Assembly: GCA_034401795.1 (NCBI GenBank)
Contig: CM067367.1
Location: forward strand, 82,445,426 to 82,509,425
From: Chaetoderma sp. LZ-2023a
Lineage: Eukaryota; Mollusca; Caudofoveata; Chaetodermatida; Chaetodermatidae
Reading direction: 5' to 3'
Length of the DNA stretch: 64,000 bases
Shown here: positions 32,591 through 43,772 of the stretch, piece after piece
How the letters are laid out: each line of letters opens with the position of its first letter
Numbering within the stretch: the first letter of the stretch is position 1
The notes under the pieces: model-generated
Seen by the model: only the letters and a program-made list of their open reading frames with translations
Databases searched by the model: none
What the model was told of the DNA's origin: nothing
Translations under genes and position numbers: made by a program

Positions 32591-32885
32591 TGTGAGTGGT
32601 CATGCACTTGTCTTATCAGACCACCCAAGCAGGTAGTCTTAGCAATGGTTGTTGGATGATTATATAGTGGGCAGGTGTATTAACGGACCACCTAAGCAGG
32701 TGGTCTTAACAATGATTGTTGCCAGATTGTATAGTGGACAATTGTCTTTACGGACACCTAAGTATGTGGTCTTACAATAGGTTTGGTTGATCGTACAGTG
32801 GTCATGCACTTGTCTTAACAGGCCACCCAAGCAACTGGTCTTAACAATAGTTTGTGGCTGATTACATAGTGGCCAGTTAGTTCAC
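32591..32885 (+). repeat. Minisatellite, ~70 bp unit, about 4 copies
   Basis: 'accacctaagcaggtggtct' and variants recur near 32,620, 32,685, 32,750 and 32,820, each itself a small palindrome (accacctaagcaggtggt). Adjacent to, but different in sequence from, the 100 bp repeat. Confidence 0.8.
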
Positions 32886-33251
32886 TGATTGTAATCACGT
32901 GTCCACCTCATCGTCGCATCTTATGTCAACAATGAGTATAAGACACAGGCGAGAAAGAATAAAAAACGGGACTAGAAATAAATTAGTCAGTTAAAAAGCA
33001 ATAGTCGGCCTATGAATGAATGACCACGTCTAGGCCGACTTGACTTTTAGTAAATCGGGCCGACTTGACTTTTTATTCTAGGCCGAGTTGACTAATTTAA
33101 GTAGGCCGGGTTGGCAATTGGTCTGACTTGACTCGAATTCCTTTGCTGCAGGTTCCGGTCTTAAATGTCGTAATTGTGGACGAAATTACCCGCATAAAGG
33201 GGTATGCAGGAATGTCCTGCTAAGGGGTAGAATGCTATCGATGTAATAAAA

Positions 33252-34090
33252 GTGGTGATTTTGCAAAGTTTTTTCTCGGAAAATCCAATTTTCCTAAAAA
33301 AATTTGATTTCCCGAAACAATCAGCAAGACAAAAGCTCAATACAAGGTGGAAAACACATGTAAACCATCAGGTTGTGGAAACAGATTCAGAAGATGAATA
33401 TGTATTCAATATAAGCAGCGGTGTTGAAATGTTGCAGCAACCTAAATTTTATGGTAGTATAAATCACAATCCAGTTATCAGTACTGCTGATAGTGGTGAA
33501 ATGTGTAACATATTGGATATGACAGCATACAATTCTATGAACCCCAAACCTAAACTAATGCTTACAAAAACACAGATCAGACCCTATGGTGGTAAACCAT
33601 TACATGTATTGGGAAAGTTTAATGCACGCATTGAATCGCGTGGTAAAATGGTCAAAGATAAGTTCTATGTAGTCCTAGGTGGAAAATCATCTCTGTTAAG
33701 TTTTCTTAATTCAAGGTAACTTGGTTTAATAACTGTTGCAGATCATGTGATAAAAAAGAATGTAGTACACAGTGTATGCGGAAATGGTGTTGCAAACAAG
33801 TACATCAAAAAACATCCAGAACAGGTCCATCTTATCGGTAAACTGGAAGGTTATCAAGTTCAATTGCATATCGATGACTCTATTCGGCCCATAGCGCAAC
33901 CAGATCGTAGAATTCCTTTCCACCCTAGGAAGAAACTTCAAGCTGAACTGGAGAGATTGGAGGAGATGGATATCATTGAAAAAGTCAATGGTCCAACTCC
34001 CTGGGTATCGCCCATTGTTATTATTCCAAAACCAAAGTGTCAAAATGAAATTAGGATGTGTGTGGACATGAGGCGACCAAACAGAGCTGT

Positions 34091-34157
<67 letters not shown>

Positions 34158-35200
34158 CACGTGACCCCGACTGTCCATGACATTCAGAATAAGCTGAATG
34201 GAGCTAGTAAATTCTCAAAGTTAGACCTCAAGAATGGCTACCACCAGCTAGAGCTTGATCCTGAGTCGAGAAACATCACAACTTTCTCAACTCACATAGG
34301 TCTGAGGCACTACAAAAGTTTATCCTTTGGCGTAAACAGTGCTTCTGAAGTGTTCCAGAATGTTATTAGTCAAGTGATCGAGGCATAACAGGTGTCATCA
34401 ATGTATCAGATGGCATTCTCATCTTTGGTAACGACCAAGCATCTCCTTATAGCAACATTTGACAGTCTGATTCAGAAAGGTTTGACTTTAAATGCAGCCA
34501 AATGTGAGTACAATAAGTCATCACTTGAATTTTTTGGATTTGTGTTTTTTGAGCAAGGAATGTCTCCAGATCCACGGAGAATTGAATCTTTAACCAATAT
34601 GTCAGAGCCAAAATCAAAACAAGAAGTTCAAAGTCTACTAGGTATGGTGAACTATAGTGCGAAATTTATCCCAGATTATTCCACAGTTACAGCCCCTTTA
34701 AGAAAGTTGGCATGCAAAGATGTCAAATTTGAGTGGCGCAAAGAACAGCAAGAAGCAGTTCAGAAGATTAAGTCAGTTCTGTCTTAGAAACCAGTTTTGG
34801 CATATTTTGATGTGGAGAAACAAACAGAAGTGATTGTTGATGCATCACCAGTGGGCCTAGGTTGTGTTTTGGTGCAGTACAGTGTACCAGAAAAGTCAGA
34901 AGTTGTGGCATATGGTAGTCGATCGTTAACCCAAGTAGAACAGAACTATTGTCAGCTGGAGCGTGAGGTGTTAGCTGTAGTCTGGGCTTGCGAGTATTTC
35001 CATCTATACACATATGGTTACAGTTGTAACAGATCACAAACCACTGCTGGGTATGTATGGCAATGACAAGGCCAAATTGCCAACAAGACTTGAGCGCTGG
35101 TCCCTCAGGCTACAACCATATGAGATTAAGTTGGTGTACCATAGTGCTAAGAGTAACCCAGCTGATTATTTGTCTCATCATTCGTATAGAATAGAGGACA
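33252..35200 (+). pseudogene. Gypsy-like element: protease, RT and RNase H region
   Basis: The protease-like part has 'ISTADSGEMCNILD'. RT is marked by 'RIPFHPRKKLQAEL', 'PWVSPIVIIPKPK', 'SKLDLKNGYHQLELD' and 'FFGFVFFEQGMSPDP'. RNase H has 'VDASPVGLGCVLVQ' and 'LTQVEQNYCQLEREVLAVVW', and ends near 'SNPADYLSHH'. These are standard blocks of metazoan Gypsy pol proteins. The (GA)n tract at 34,094-34,156 lies in the RT region. Fossil, broken. Confidence 0.85.
34094..34156 (+). repeat. (GA)n microsatellite within the Gypsy-like element
   Basis: About 31 uninterrupted GA units. Confidence 0.95.
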
Positions 35201-35509
35201 ATTCCAGAGAACAGAAAATAGCAGAGGAATATATAGATTTCATTTGCAACGAAGTGGTCCCAAAAGCAATGTCATTGGAGCAAGTTAAAGAAGAAACTTG
35301 TAAGGATGTGACGTTGAAGTCAGTAGTTCAGCTCATCAAGAATAACCAATGGCATACAATTGACATGTCGAGACCAGATTACTATGTTTTGCTGTCATTC
35401 AGCAAGCTTCGGAATGAGCTAACAGTCTACCTTGAGGAAGATTTAGTTCTGAAGAGTAATCGAGTAGTATTACCCGCAAGTCTTCAAGAGAGGGCTGTTG
35501 ACCTTGCCC

Positions 35510-36652
35510 GTTAAGGTCATCAAGGAATCAACAAAACCAAAGCCTTGTTGAAAGAGATTTGGTTTTCTGGTATAGACAATATGGTAAAAGCGAAAGTAGA
35601 ACAATGCCATGCCAAGCCAATGTGAGTGGTCTAAAAAGAGAGCCAGTACAGATGACAGAGCTGCCAAATGGTTCATGGAGAGAACTTAGCATTGACTTCT
35701 GTGATCCATTTCCACATGGTAATTACCTTTTAGTCGTCATCGATGATTACAGTTGGTATCCAGAGGTGGATTCTGTTCGATCAACATCAGCCAGGATTCT
35801 AAAGTTGGATAGAATCTTTTCAACTCATACCAGAGATAGTAAGGAGTGCTAATGGTCCTCTCTTTCAAAGCAAAGAATTTCGTGATTTTGCAGAGAGATA
35901 TAGTTTCAAGCATCGGAGAGTAATCCAGTATTGGCCAGAAGCTAATGGCGAGGGCGAGAGTTTTATGAAACCCCTTGTGAAAGTGTGTGTAAGTCAGCCC
36001 AGCTTGAAGGGAAACCTTGGAAGCAAGAGACGTTCTCCTTTCTCAGGAACTACCATGCGACTGCACACAGTACAACAGGTCAGTCTCCTGCAACAGTATT
36101 GTTTGACCGACCCATCAAGACCAAGTTACCAAAACTTAAGTCAAAGCCAGATGATGTCGAGTTCAGAGCTAGAGAAGAACAAGAGTAAGATGAAGAGCTA
36201 TGCAGATATGCGCAGAAATATCAGAGACTCTAAGTTGTCTATCGGTGAGAAGGTGATTTTGAAGAACCACAACAAAGGCAAACTGCAGCCACATTTTTCT
36301 ACAGACCCATTCCAGGTGATTGGTCTGAAAGGTTTTATGGTCATTTGCCAGAGAGGCGGTGAGGTAAAGGCTAGAAATAGTTCACATGTCAAGCTGGTGA
36401 CAAGTTCTGAAGAACCAGTTCTAGTTGAAGATGACTGTGATGAAACTGGATCCGAGATGCAAGAAGTTCCATTGTCAGCAAATTCTCCTGAGCTGCAAGA
36501 AATTCCAGTGTCAGCGGATGCTCCTGTGTTGGGTGACTCATGTCTATTGCCATCAAACTGATAATAGTAATACAGTAGTCCGTCGTGATTCATCTATGTT
36601 TACCCAGAAACTAAATATCCCAGTAAGATTCAAGGATTACATACTTACCTAA
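35510..36652 (+). pseudogene. Gypsy-like element: integrase and pol C-terminus
   Basis: An HHCC-type start ('GHQGINKTKALLKEIWFSGI') is followed by an integrase core with 'ELSIDFCDPFPHGNYLLVVI', a 'LFQSKEFRDFAERYSFKH' block and a C-terminal 'KVILKNHNKGKL' region. The pol end 'RFKDYILT' is typical of Gypsy pol tails. The integrase of the family inserts the DNA copy. Fossil, broken. Confidence 0.82.
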
Positions 36653-36870
36653 TCCTGTGTTCTTTGTGGCATCCATGCATTTTCTCATCTTAACCCTTAT
36701 TGTGGTAATTTAGTTAGTTCTAAGGTACTAATTCCATAATCATTAGTTGAGTAGTAGTGTGATAGAACAAGCACGCTTGTCTATCTGTTATTTTTATTAA
36801 GTTTATCCGTATGGTGATTTGTCTGTTCGTCCATCCACTCCTATAGTTTATTTTATGCCTTCTACTTTTC

Positions 36871-36884
36871 AAAGAGGGGAGGGA
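36871..36884 (+). promoter_or_regulatory. Polypurine tract
   Basis: AAAGAGGGGAGGGA directly precedes the TG of the terminal repeat, the expected plus-strand priming site. Confidence 0.7.
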
Positions 36885-37046
36885 TGTAATGGAGTTATAC
36901 ATCGTTCCTGATACTCTGTATTTCAGGGCACTCAATTAGACGTACATCGGATGATGGATATGTTTGATTGATTTTCACGAATAAAGTAATTAATAGTTAT
37001 TATTTGATGTGTTATTAATCAAATAAAGAACCCCAACAACTCTACA
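36885..37046 (+). repeat. Gypsy-like 3' terminal repeat, about 162 bp
   Basis: Starts TGTAATGG, ends CTCTACA, and carries AATAAA at 37,022. The right border abuts LINE sequence (minus strand). No second copy is found in the window. Confidence 0.6.
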
Positions 37047-37378
37047 GTGTTCTCTCGCTTAGATAATTTTGAAATCAGTTGAGTGCACTTCCCCGGATTC
37101 CATATTAGGCAAATTTTTCCAATAAAATCGAAAGGTCCAAGAAAATGCTTATTATGTGCTTTTTATTTTCAATTGAATCAATTATTTTTTCTGTCATTTC
37201 AATTAGTGCTAGCATTGTTGAATGTCTCACAAAACCCGTATTGTGATGTATACAGGATTGACTTTTTGTTTAAATAGCTAATAAGCCAATTATACATAAG
37301 TCGTTCCATTAATTTGGAGAAAAGTGGACGTATTGAGACAGGTCTATAATTTGTGAAGTTAGATGAATTGTAGTTCGG
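37047..37378 (-). pseudogene. LINE L1a: reverse transcriptase fragment (fingers/palm start)
   Basis: Minus-strand translation gives 'NFTNYRPVSIRPLFSKLMER' and 'SILYTSQYGF', then after a small break 'IENKKHIISIFLDLS', the motif A region of Jockey/CR1-group RTs (usually FLDLSKAFD). The fragment continues, in frame and without extra bases, the LINE piece at 39,842-40,078 across X-B. It ends where the Gypsy terminal repeat begins. Confidence 0.8.
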
Positions 37379-39841
37379 ATCGACCGGTCAGGTACCGACC
37401 ATACCACCTAAGCTGGGTACGTGCCACCCGTCCTAGATTCGTTCCCTGAACACCCCCCCCCCCCCCCCTGTTTGCGGGAACTGACATGTGGGAACTTTCC
37501 AGCTTCCAGAGAACGAGTTAACTCACGTCACACCAAGGATGACGTATCAATTTCAGTAACACGATAGCCCGTCATTAAGAATGGCTACTGATTATTCAAG
37601 TAACTATACTTAACATCTTAATCATTCCGTTAGTTACATTTGTAATTATTATACTTTATTTGTGTAAACAGTTCCGATGACTAAAAGGTACCATAACAGT
37701 CTTAGGACCGCTAGTTATAATTTCTTTATCTGTTTATAGTTATTCTTATTTTACTGTAGGGTATTTTTTACTAACCGCACCATAATAGGTCTGCCATTAG
37801 ACTGCCAACCTGTACTTTATATATTATTCTAATCATTTCACACCATATTGCTTGTACTGGTTAGTTTTATATATGGCAAGCAGCCAATCGTTCATATGTT
37901 TTGTTTATTTGCAGAAAACGTAGGACTGCAGTGCACGTAGGAAACACTATACAGCAAAATTTATTTATGCATCACGTTCTCCCGCCACCAACAATTTTTC
38001 ACAGAGGTCGCTGTCCATGCTATAACTTTGTTTAGCCCGGCATGCCACCGACTAAAAAGCATTTCTATTTAGCTCAATAGAATAGGTTTAATATGATTAG
38101 AGACAATTTCTTTATTAAGAGACACATAGTGTACGCCTCTTTTCCGGTAGTTGCGATAATCTAGCCCTGCACTCCGGCAAGGTTGTGTAAAATTGGCCAA
38201 CATACTTATTGGGCCTCACATTTATATGTTATTGTCTCTCTTCATGTTCCACTAAGCCTTATGGCATCTAAATTGGTGGGATGTCCCTATCCGCACCATG
38301 GACTGATCCGACCCTGGGAAACTATTGGGGTTTCCGAGCGGTGATTGGTGTCATACACATTTCCCGTGTATCTTCGGATACCTAGTAGTTAGTTACCCTT
38401 GCCAGTGTAGGAAGCACTGCGAAAACATATTATAATTATTAATTTCATTCTCATCCTCTAAGAAAGTCTCCCCCGCACCGCAGTGCATAACTGGGCAACT
38501 TGCGTTTAAACCTAACATCAGGTTAACAGGTTAGCTTCATAGGACCTGGTGACGGGTGAGATATGCATCCCCACCGAATTCTGTAAGAATGTCTGGGCAA
38601 GATGTTAGGATCTGCTACGCTCTCACGGGAAGGACATTCACTGTGGGTATTCGTCTCTCTTACCCCAACCATAATGATAGATCAGTTGCCTAAACTTGCT
38701 TATGTGAAAAATAACCCTTTGTACTGTGACGTTTTATGTGGTTTTGGAGCAAGATGTCCGGATTCTCACCCAGTTCGGAGATCTTGCGAAATAACATGTA
38801 TGCACGCTGTCTTGAGTATTGATGTCTTAGGACATTCGCTGTCAATGACAGCCATATCTAAAAGCTAGGTAGGCGCCGGCCATTTGCGGCCTAAAATAGT
38901 TCTTGTCTCTAAAAACTAAATGTTAGGTTAGGCATAGAAGAAGGCCTGCATAAATAAAAGCGGCAACTACTAATTCAGCATATTTAAAAATACATAAGAC
39001 AGTGATGGGGGAATCCCTCGGTAAAACAGCACGCAACGTTATAGTCATAATTTCACTAGGTATGGTCTTTTCTTTGTAGCATTTTGGTTGAATATTAGAG
39101 TGGGCCATTTTCTGGCCAATGCTCTTCTCCCACTTTAAGCGGTGGCAGCATTTTTCCATGACAGAGGTCCGTGCGAGGCACTTGCCTCTCGGAAGGATTC
39201 AGCGATGACGGACCGCCCGAAGCTACTACTTCTCACCCAAAACGAGCACCCGGAGTAGTGCCCGCATGAGGCACATAGCTTTTCAACACTATAAAAGATG
39301 ATTTTCTTTCCTTTCAGCTTAGAGGTATAATAACTTATATTAAGTTAAATAGTGATCTCATGTACGGGAGCCTCCCTTGCGGGGATACCTCTGCGGACCT
39401 GCGTGTCCATGTGGTACCACATTTGAAAGTTCATCAGGCTGTCTCTGTGTCTTGAATTTTCGTTTGCTCATTTTATTATCTAGCGTACTTGATGGTCTGT
39501 TTAGGTAAAACTCTTGCATAGACTTATTTTGGTTAGGTCACCAAATCAAATATTGTAAGTCCATAGATCACGAAATTGCTATGGACAGTCATACCGATGA
39601 CACAAACTCTTGGGATGAGACCATTGTGTTTAATGTTCACAACAATGGTCGCACGGCCCCACCGGAACGATTGAGTTCCACCGGCCCTAGGAGCCGGTCT
39701 TTGTTACCCATAGGGCAGTATCGAATGGGATCCATAACCCTGAGACCGGGAGCTAGCCAACGTCATCACTCATCATGTACATGCGACGCGGCGAGTTGAC
39801 AGTACACACCAGAACGGCCTGACACTACCCCGCAAGCTACA
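37379..39841 (+). mobile_element. Family X element, copy B, about 2.46 kb
   Basis: Inserted in LINE L1: removing 37,379-39,841 (give or take 1 bp) joins the LINE codons for SKGF directly to NSSNF. No target-site duplication longer than one base is visible. From about 37,530 to the end it is collinear with X-A 19,835-21,940. The right end is AGCTACA. Its first 150 bp ('aagctgggtacgtgcc', 'gattcgttcc') instead resemble 56,190-56,260. It lacks the TATA region of X-A. Confidence 0.72.
39581..39799 (+). pseudogene. X-B conserved terminal short frame
   Basis: 72 codons starting MDSHTDDTNSWDETI and containing 'NNGRTAPPERLSSTGPRSRS'. It is the longest version of the conserved frame at the right end of family X and stops 42 bp before the element end. 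No known domain recognised. Confidence 0.45.
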
Positions 39842-40078
39842 GAATCCTTTGCTTTTGTATATAGGTGTTACTTGTGCAACTTTTAGTTTTGATGGAAATA
39901 TGCCTTGCGTGATTGATGGATTACAAATGTGGTTGAGGGGAATTAGCAGGTCTAAGGTGCAGTGCTTGAAAATACCCACGTAAGTCCATTGGGGCCAGCA
40001 CATTTTTGCAGGGTTTAGTTTGTTAAGAATGTTAAAATTTTCTTCATTGCTGACTAGGTTAGTGAAAAAAGAGGATGT
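39842..40078 (-). pseudogene. LINE L1b: N-terminal RT fragment between X-B and X-C
   Basis: Minus-strand frame with 'SFFTNLVSNEENFNILNKLN', 'GIFPSKLKVAQVTPIYKSKG'. This is the stretch that precedes NYRPVSI in Jockey/CR1-group LINEs. It sits as a 237 bp island between two oppositely oriented X elements. Confidence 0.8.
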
Positions 40079-41833
40079 TGTAGCTCCGGTGTCACGCTGC
40101 CCCCACAGTTCTTCCTCGGTATCCAATGAGTACTCGGCGTACTCGCCAGCCCAACGATGCTGATTAGCTAACCTCCGGGATGGAGATAGAAGCGTGCACA
40201 CCACCGGTGACCAGAAAGACCGACCTCGAAGGATCACAATCCAGTGAGGCCGGGCGACCGTTGCCGCCTGTGGCAAACATCACCATATCATCACGACTAT
40301 TTCTGTAGCCAGTGTGTCTGCATTATTATTTACTTAAATTTAGATGTATTTTAGCATGGGAGGTCATAAGCCAGCTTTTAGATGAAAGGATACTGGATTA
40401 ACAATAAGAAATCGTTATCTGCAATATAAATATAATGATGTATTGGCCATCTGTGTTATGTCTTGCTGTAGATACCTAACCTATCCTTATTTATCTAAAA
40501 GGCACCCCTGTAAAGGAGGCGTCCCTAGCGCAGCTAATTAATTTAATATAAACTAATGCCCCACATGGGCCAATAAATTGGCTTTGCGAGAGGAAAGTGC
40601 CTTATGCGGGCCTCCGTCACAGGAAAATGCCTACAGCACCGAAGCAGAGGAGTTACGGCCGAGGCCGCACTCCCATCTACATCAATGCCAAAGTGTGCTA
40701 AGTGATATATGTATATAATTATTTAGCGAAGGGGTGCAAGCTAATTGCATGGAGATGGAGTGCCGGCTTCAACAGAATCTGATGCAATCTCTTAAGCTAG
40801 TCGCTAGTCTCTGGTTTAGTCGACGCCGTGTTATTTTGTCAGTCCTTCTTGAGGAGCTAGGCTAACCTTAAATTATTACGTCCAAACACATATGAGTGTA
40901 TGCCTCCAACGGCTTATGCCTACTTAACTTTAGAGGAGGTTGCCCTCCTGGTGGATGAGCCCAGGTAGCCATCTCGGCACGTACCCATTGGACTACTCCC
41001 TCAGGCTGGCGGCACATACATGTTGCCGGTCGATGAGCACAGAGCAGAAGAGCGACACCTAGCCACATGTCAGAACACCGACGAATAACAAGACATGGAC
41101 AGATAACACACAAAATCATTGAGCAAGCAATGTATCTAGTCACGGCGAAGGCTGAAGAAGCGGACATCGGCGAGCTTCCTAGAAGGCATGGAGAGGTAAT
41201 TCGCTTCTCTCAGTCACCATGGAGTTAGTCTGCGAACCGCGTTTTCAGCCTATGCATAGCGTGGCGCGAGGAAACCATATGAGATTCGCTCCCTGGAGCT
41301 AACACTTAGCTGCATTTAGGGTTATGTAACTGCTGTGAGGTCCACTTCTAGAACGTACCTACTATAATTATTGTTTGTGCAGTGAATCCTGATTTGGCTT
41401 AAAGACTAGCTACCAGTGAAAGTACAGCGCCAGTGTGTGAAGCATCACTATTTCGTTTCTCACCATCTAGAAGTCTCTGCGATTTCTCAGGTCAGCGCTA
41501 CCCAAACTGGCAGAGGGGACTACCAAACAATTAGAAGGACATAAAGTTGGTGGTCAATTATGGAAGCGCCGGTCTGCTTATGTAACGGAGCAGCAGTTCT
41601 GGAACAGAGGCTTTACAATAAACATCACTCCATTATTTGAGCAGTCGTCCCTATCTACTCTACCCGAACAAAATATCTGAGGTTAATACTAGTTAGGATT
41701 AGTCACCGTATCTCAAGCGTTTTGACAAGGCACGAGAGACGACTCTAGTGAAAAAGTGTTACCGTATTTTAAGAAAGTAAGTTTTGTTATTAGTGAAGCT
41801 ATTTAGTAACGTTTAAGATTCTGCACATTTAGA

Positions 41834-41990
<157 letters not shown>

Positions 41991-42980
41991 CAACTAATTA
42001 ACCTAACAAAAGTAATACTGAAAAAGTAGTAACATCTAAAAACAGCACTCGCCAGATTACAGTTCTATAAAGTACATAAAATAGCGAATATTAGTCATCA
42101 GCACAATGTTCATTCTTACAGCACAAAACGGTCTTGGTTAGCGCTTGTTAGTCATCAGCACATTTCACCCACTGTTGGCGAAATTCAATGTTGGCGTGGG
42201 TGGGCGAAGTTCGAAGCTGGCATTGGTTGGCAAAGCTCAATGTTGGTGTCTGTTGGCGAAGCTCTTTGGAATGAGTGAAGTAATATCAATTGTTGGTGCT
42301 TCCTAGTCACTGGCATCAAGTAAACATAAGCTATATAGCAGTCTAATTCACTACTAGGTGTAAGCACACAGAACTTGGTGCTTATTGAAGATGCCGCCAT
42401 TGGTGGCTGGTTATAGATTTATGGCACAAGACGATTCCACGTCACTTAGCTCATTGGCGACGCAGAAGGGAATGTTCGTAGACAGAAATGAAAGTTCAAA
42501 TCATAATGATGCATTAAATACATGCTACTTCTAGTCTCCACTGGTTGGAGTGGTATGGCAGGCTCGGTGAAACATCAGCACATGCCAATCGTTTCACATA
42601 CTAGTTCCGGGTGATACAGGCCAAAAATGGCGACTCGGCTCATAGAAGATCCCTGAAGTTGGTAAATGGGAAACCTTCTTTCAATTTAGTTTATTAGCCC
42701 CTGTTGGCATCTGGGCTGTAAAAATTGAGCCGGTTGCATGGTATTGGCGAGCCGGCAAAGCAAGTACTGGAACTGAAATAAGCTGCATTGGTGTAGATTG
42801 CTAGAACAGCGAGCTCTATGCAGTAAGTATGGATAAAGTTCCTTCCCCCAGGCGACCCCTGGTCCAACTGAGGAATATTTGTGTGTGTGTGTTGTAATAT
42901 TTGAGGCGTTTATATGCTAGTTCCCAATGCTAGGGTCTAGACTCACGCCTGTAACTGAGGAATATTGCCAGAGCGAGTCC

Positions 42981-43031
42981 TTTTATCCTGTATGGTGACC
43001 AATCAACAGCCACGACAGCAGCTCAACCAAT
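42981..43031 (-). promoter_or_regulatory. Probable promoter of X-C: TATA-like box and two CCAAT boxes
   Basis: On the minus strand: ATTGG at 43,027-43,031 and 42,999-43,003, then GGATAAAAGG ending near 42,981. Same order of boxes as X-A, although the surrounding sequence differs. Confidence 0.45.
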
Positions 43032-43511
43032 CATCGCGGACTTCGTAGTGAGATAGCACATGACGATCACGTGTTTATTACGTCACGCTACCAACACATG
43101 CGCGATGGTGATCCAAGCCAACTTTGGAGAATTATTCAGACTAATTTCCCTTTGCTGATATCTCAGCCAATACTGAACCGATTTCAAATCTGTAAAGAGA
43201 TTCGTCTGTCCCAACGGATCCTGGTGTCGATTCACCCCAGGATGGCTGGACAGGGCCTAGTATTAGGGATTCCTCAGGAATGCCAACCCCACACTCTCTC
43301 TACAGCGTGGGTGAGCTATCTCTTACTGGCGTGGATGCACGCTAGGTGTTCACATGGACTTTATTATTTTGAGCTCTCAGTATGGTGGCTACATGCGCTG
43401 ACCTATAGATCCAACGGAGGTGTAGCTTGGAGCAACTCAGACAGGGCTGTTTCATACCCGGCTAACATGGGTTGGTTCATACCTGACCGAGCAATCAGCA
43501 CTACACCATAA

Positions 43512-43772
43512 AGAAACTGTATTTGTTGTGCTTTACCATTGATTTTATTCAAAAGTGATTTAATTATTTTCCATGTTTCAATTATATCATTCTTACATTG
43601 TTAAAATTTGTTGTGGTAATAGGCTTTTTTGGCTGTTCTTATTATTTGGTCCAACTTGTTTCTATATTTCTTAAATTTCAGTTCACTATGCTTTGTTTGA
43701 CATTTGATAAATGTAAAAAAAAGTTTGTTTTTTATGACAGGCAGCTATTAGTCCAGTCGTTAGCCATGGTTT
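43512..43772 (-). pseudogene. LINE L1c: region upstream of RT
   Basis: Minus-strand translation 'KPWLTTGLIAACHKKQTFF', 'KFKKYRNKLDQIIRTAKKAY', 'IIETWKIIKSLLNKINGK' is the linker between endonuclease and RT in Jockey/CR1-group LINEs (usually PWIT.GI...KN.L). Bounded by X-C on one side and X-D on the other. No endonuclease domain is seen beyond X-D. Confidence 0.75.

Larger units (their letters stand above)
33140..37046 (+). mobile_element. Ty3/Gypsy-like LTR retrotransposon, broken
   Basis: In order on the plus strand: a zinc-knuckle remnant of gag (about 33,150-33,250), protease (about 33,400-33,720), reverse transcriptase (33,800-34,790), RNase H (34,800-35,200), integrase (35,510-36,560), the pol C-terminus to 36,652, a polypurine tract (36,871-36,884) and one terminal repeat (36,885-37,046). 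RT before integrase is the Ty3/Gypsy order. I see no matching left terminal repeat, and most of gag is not recognised. The element is broken, with several breaks, and older than the DIRS copies. Treated as a fossil. Confidence 0.85.

Noticed and set aside
36885-37046. A matching left terminal repeat for the Gypsy-like element
   Set aside because: Looked for TGTAATGG and the AATAAAG context upstream of 33,140 and found none.
37400-37470. tRNA-like or SINE B box near 'gattcgttcc'
   Set aside because: No A box at proper spacing and no cloverleaf could be drawn. The words belong to the start of X-B and X-E.
43071-43511. Plus-strand 146-codon frame as a gene
   Set aside because: Lies inside X-C on the opposite strand, with no domain and no counterpart in other X copies.
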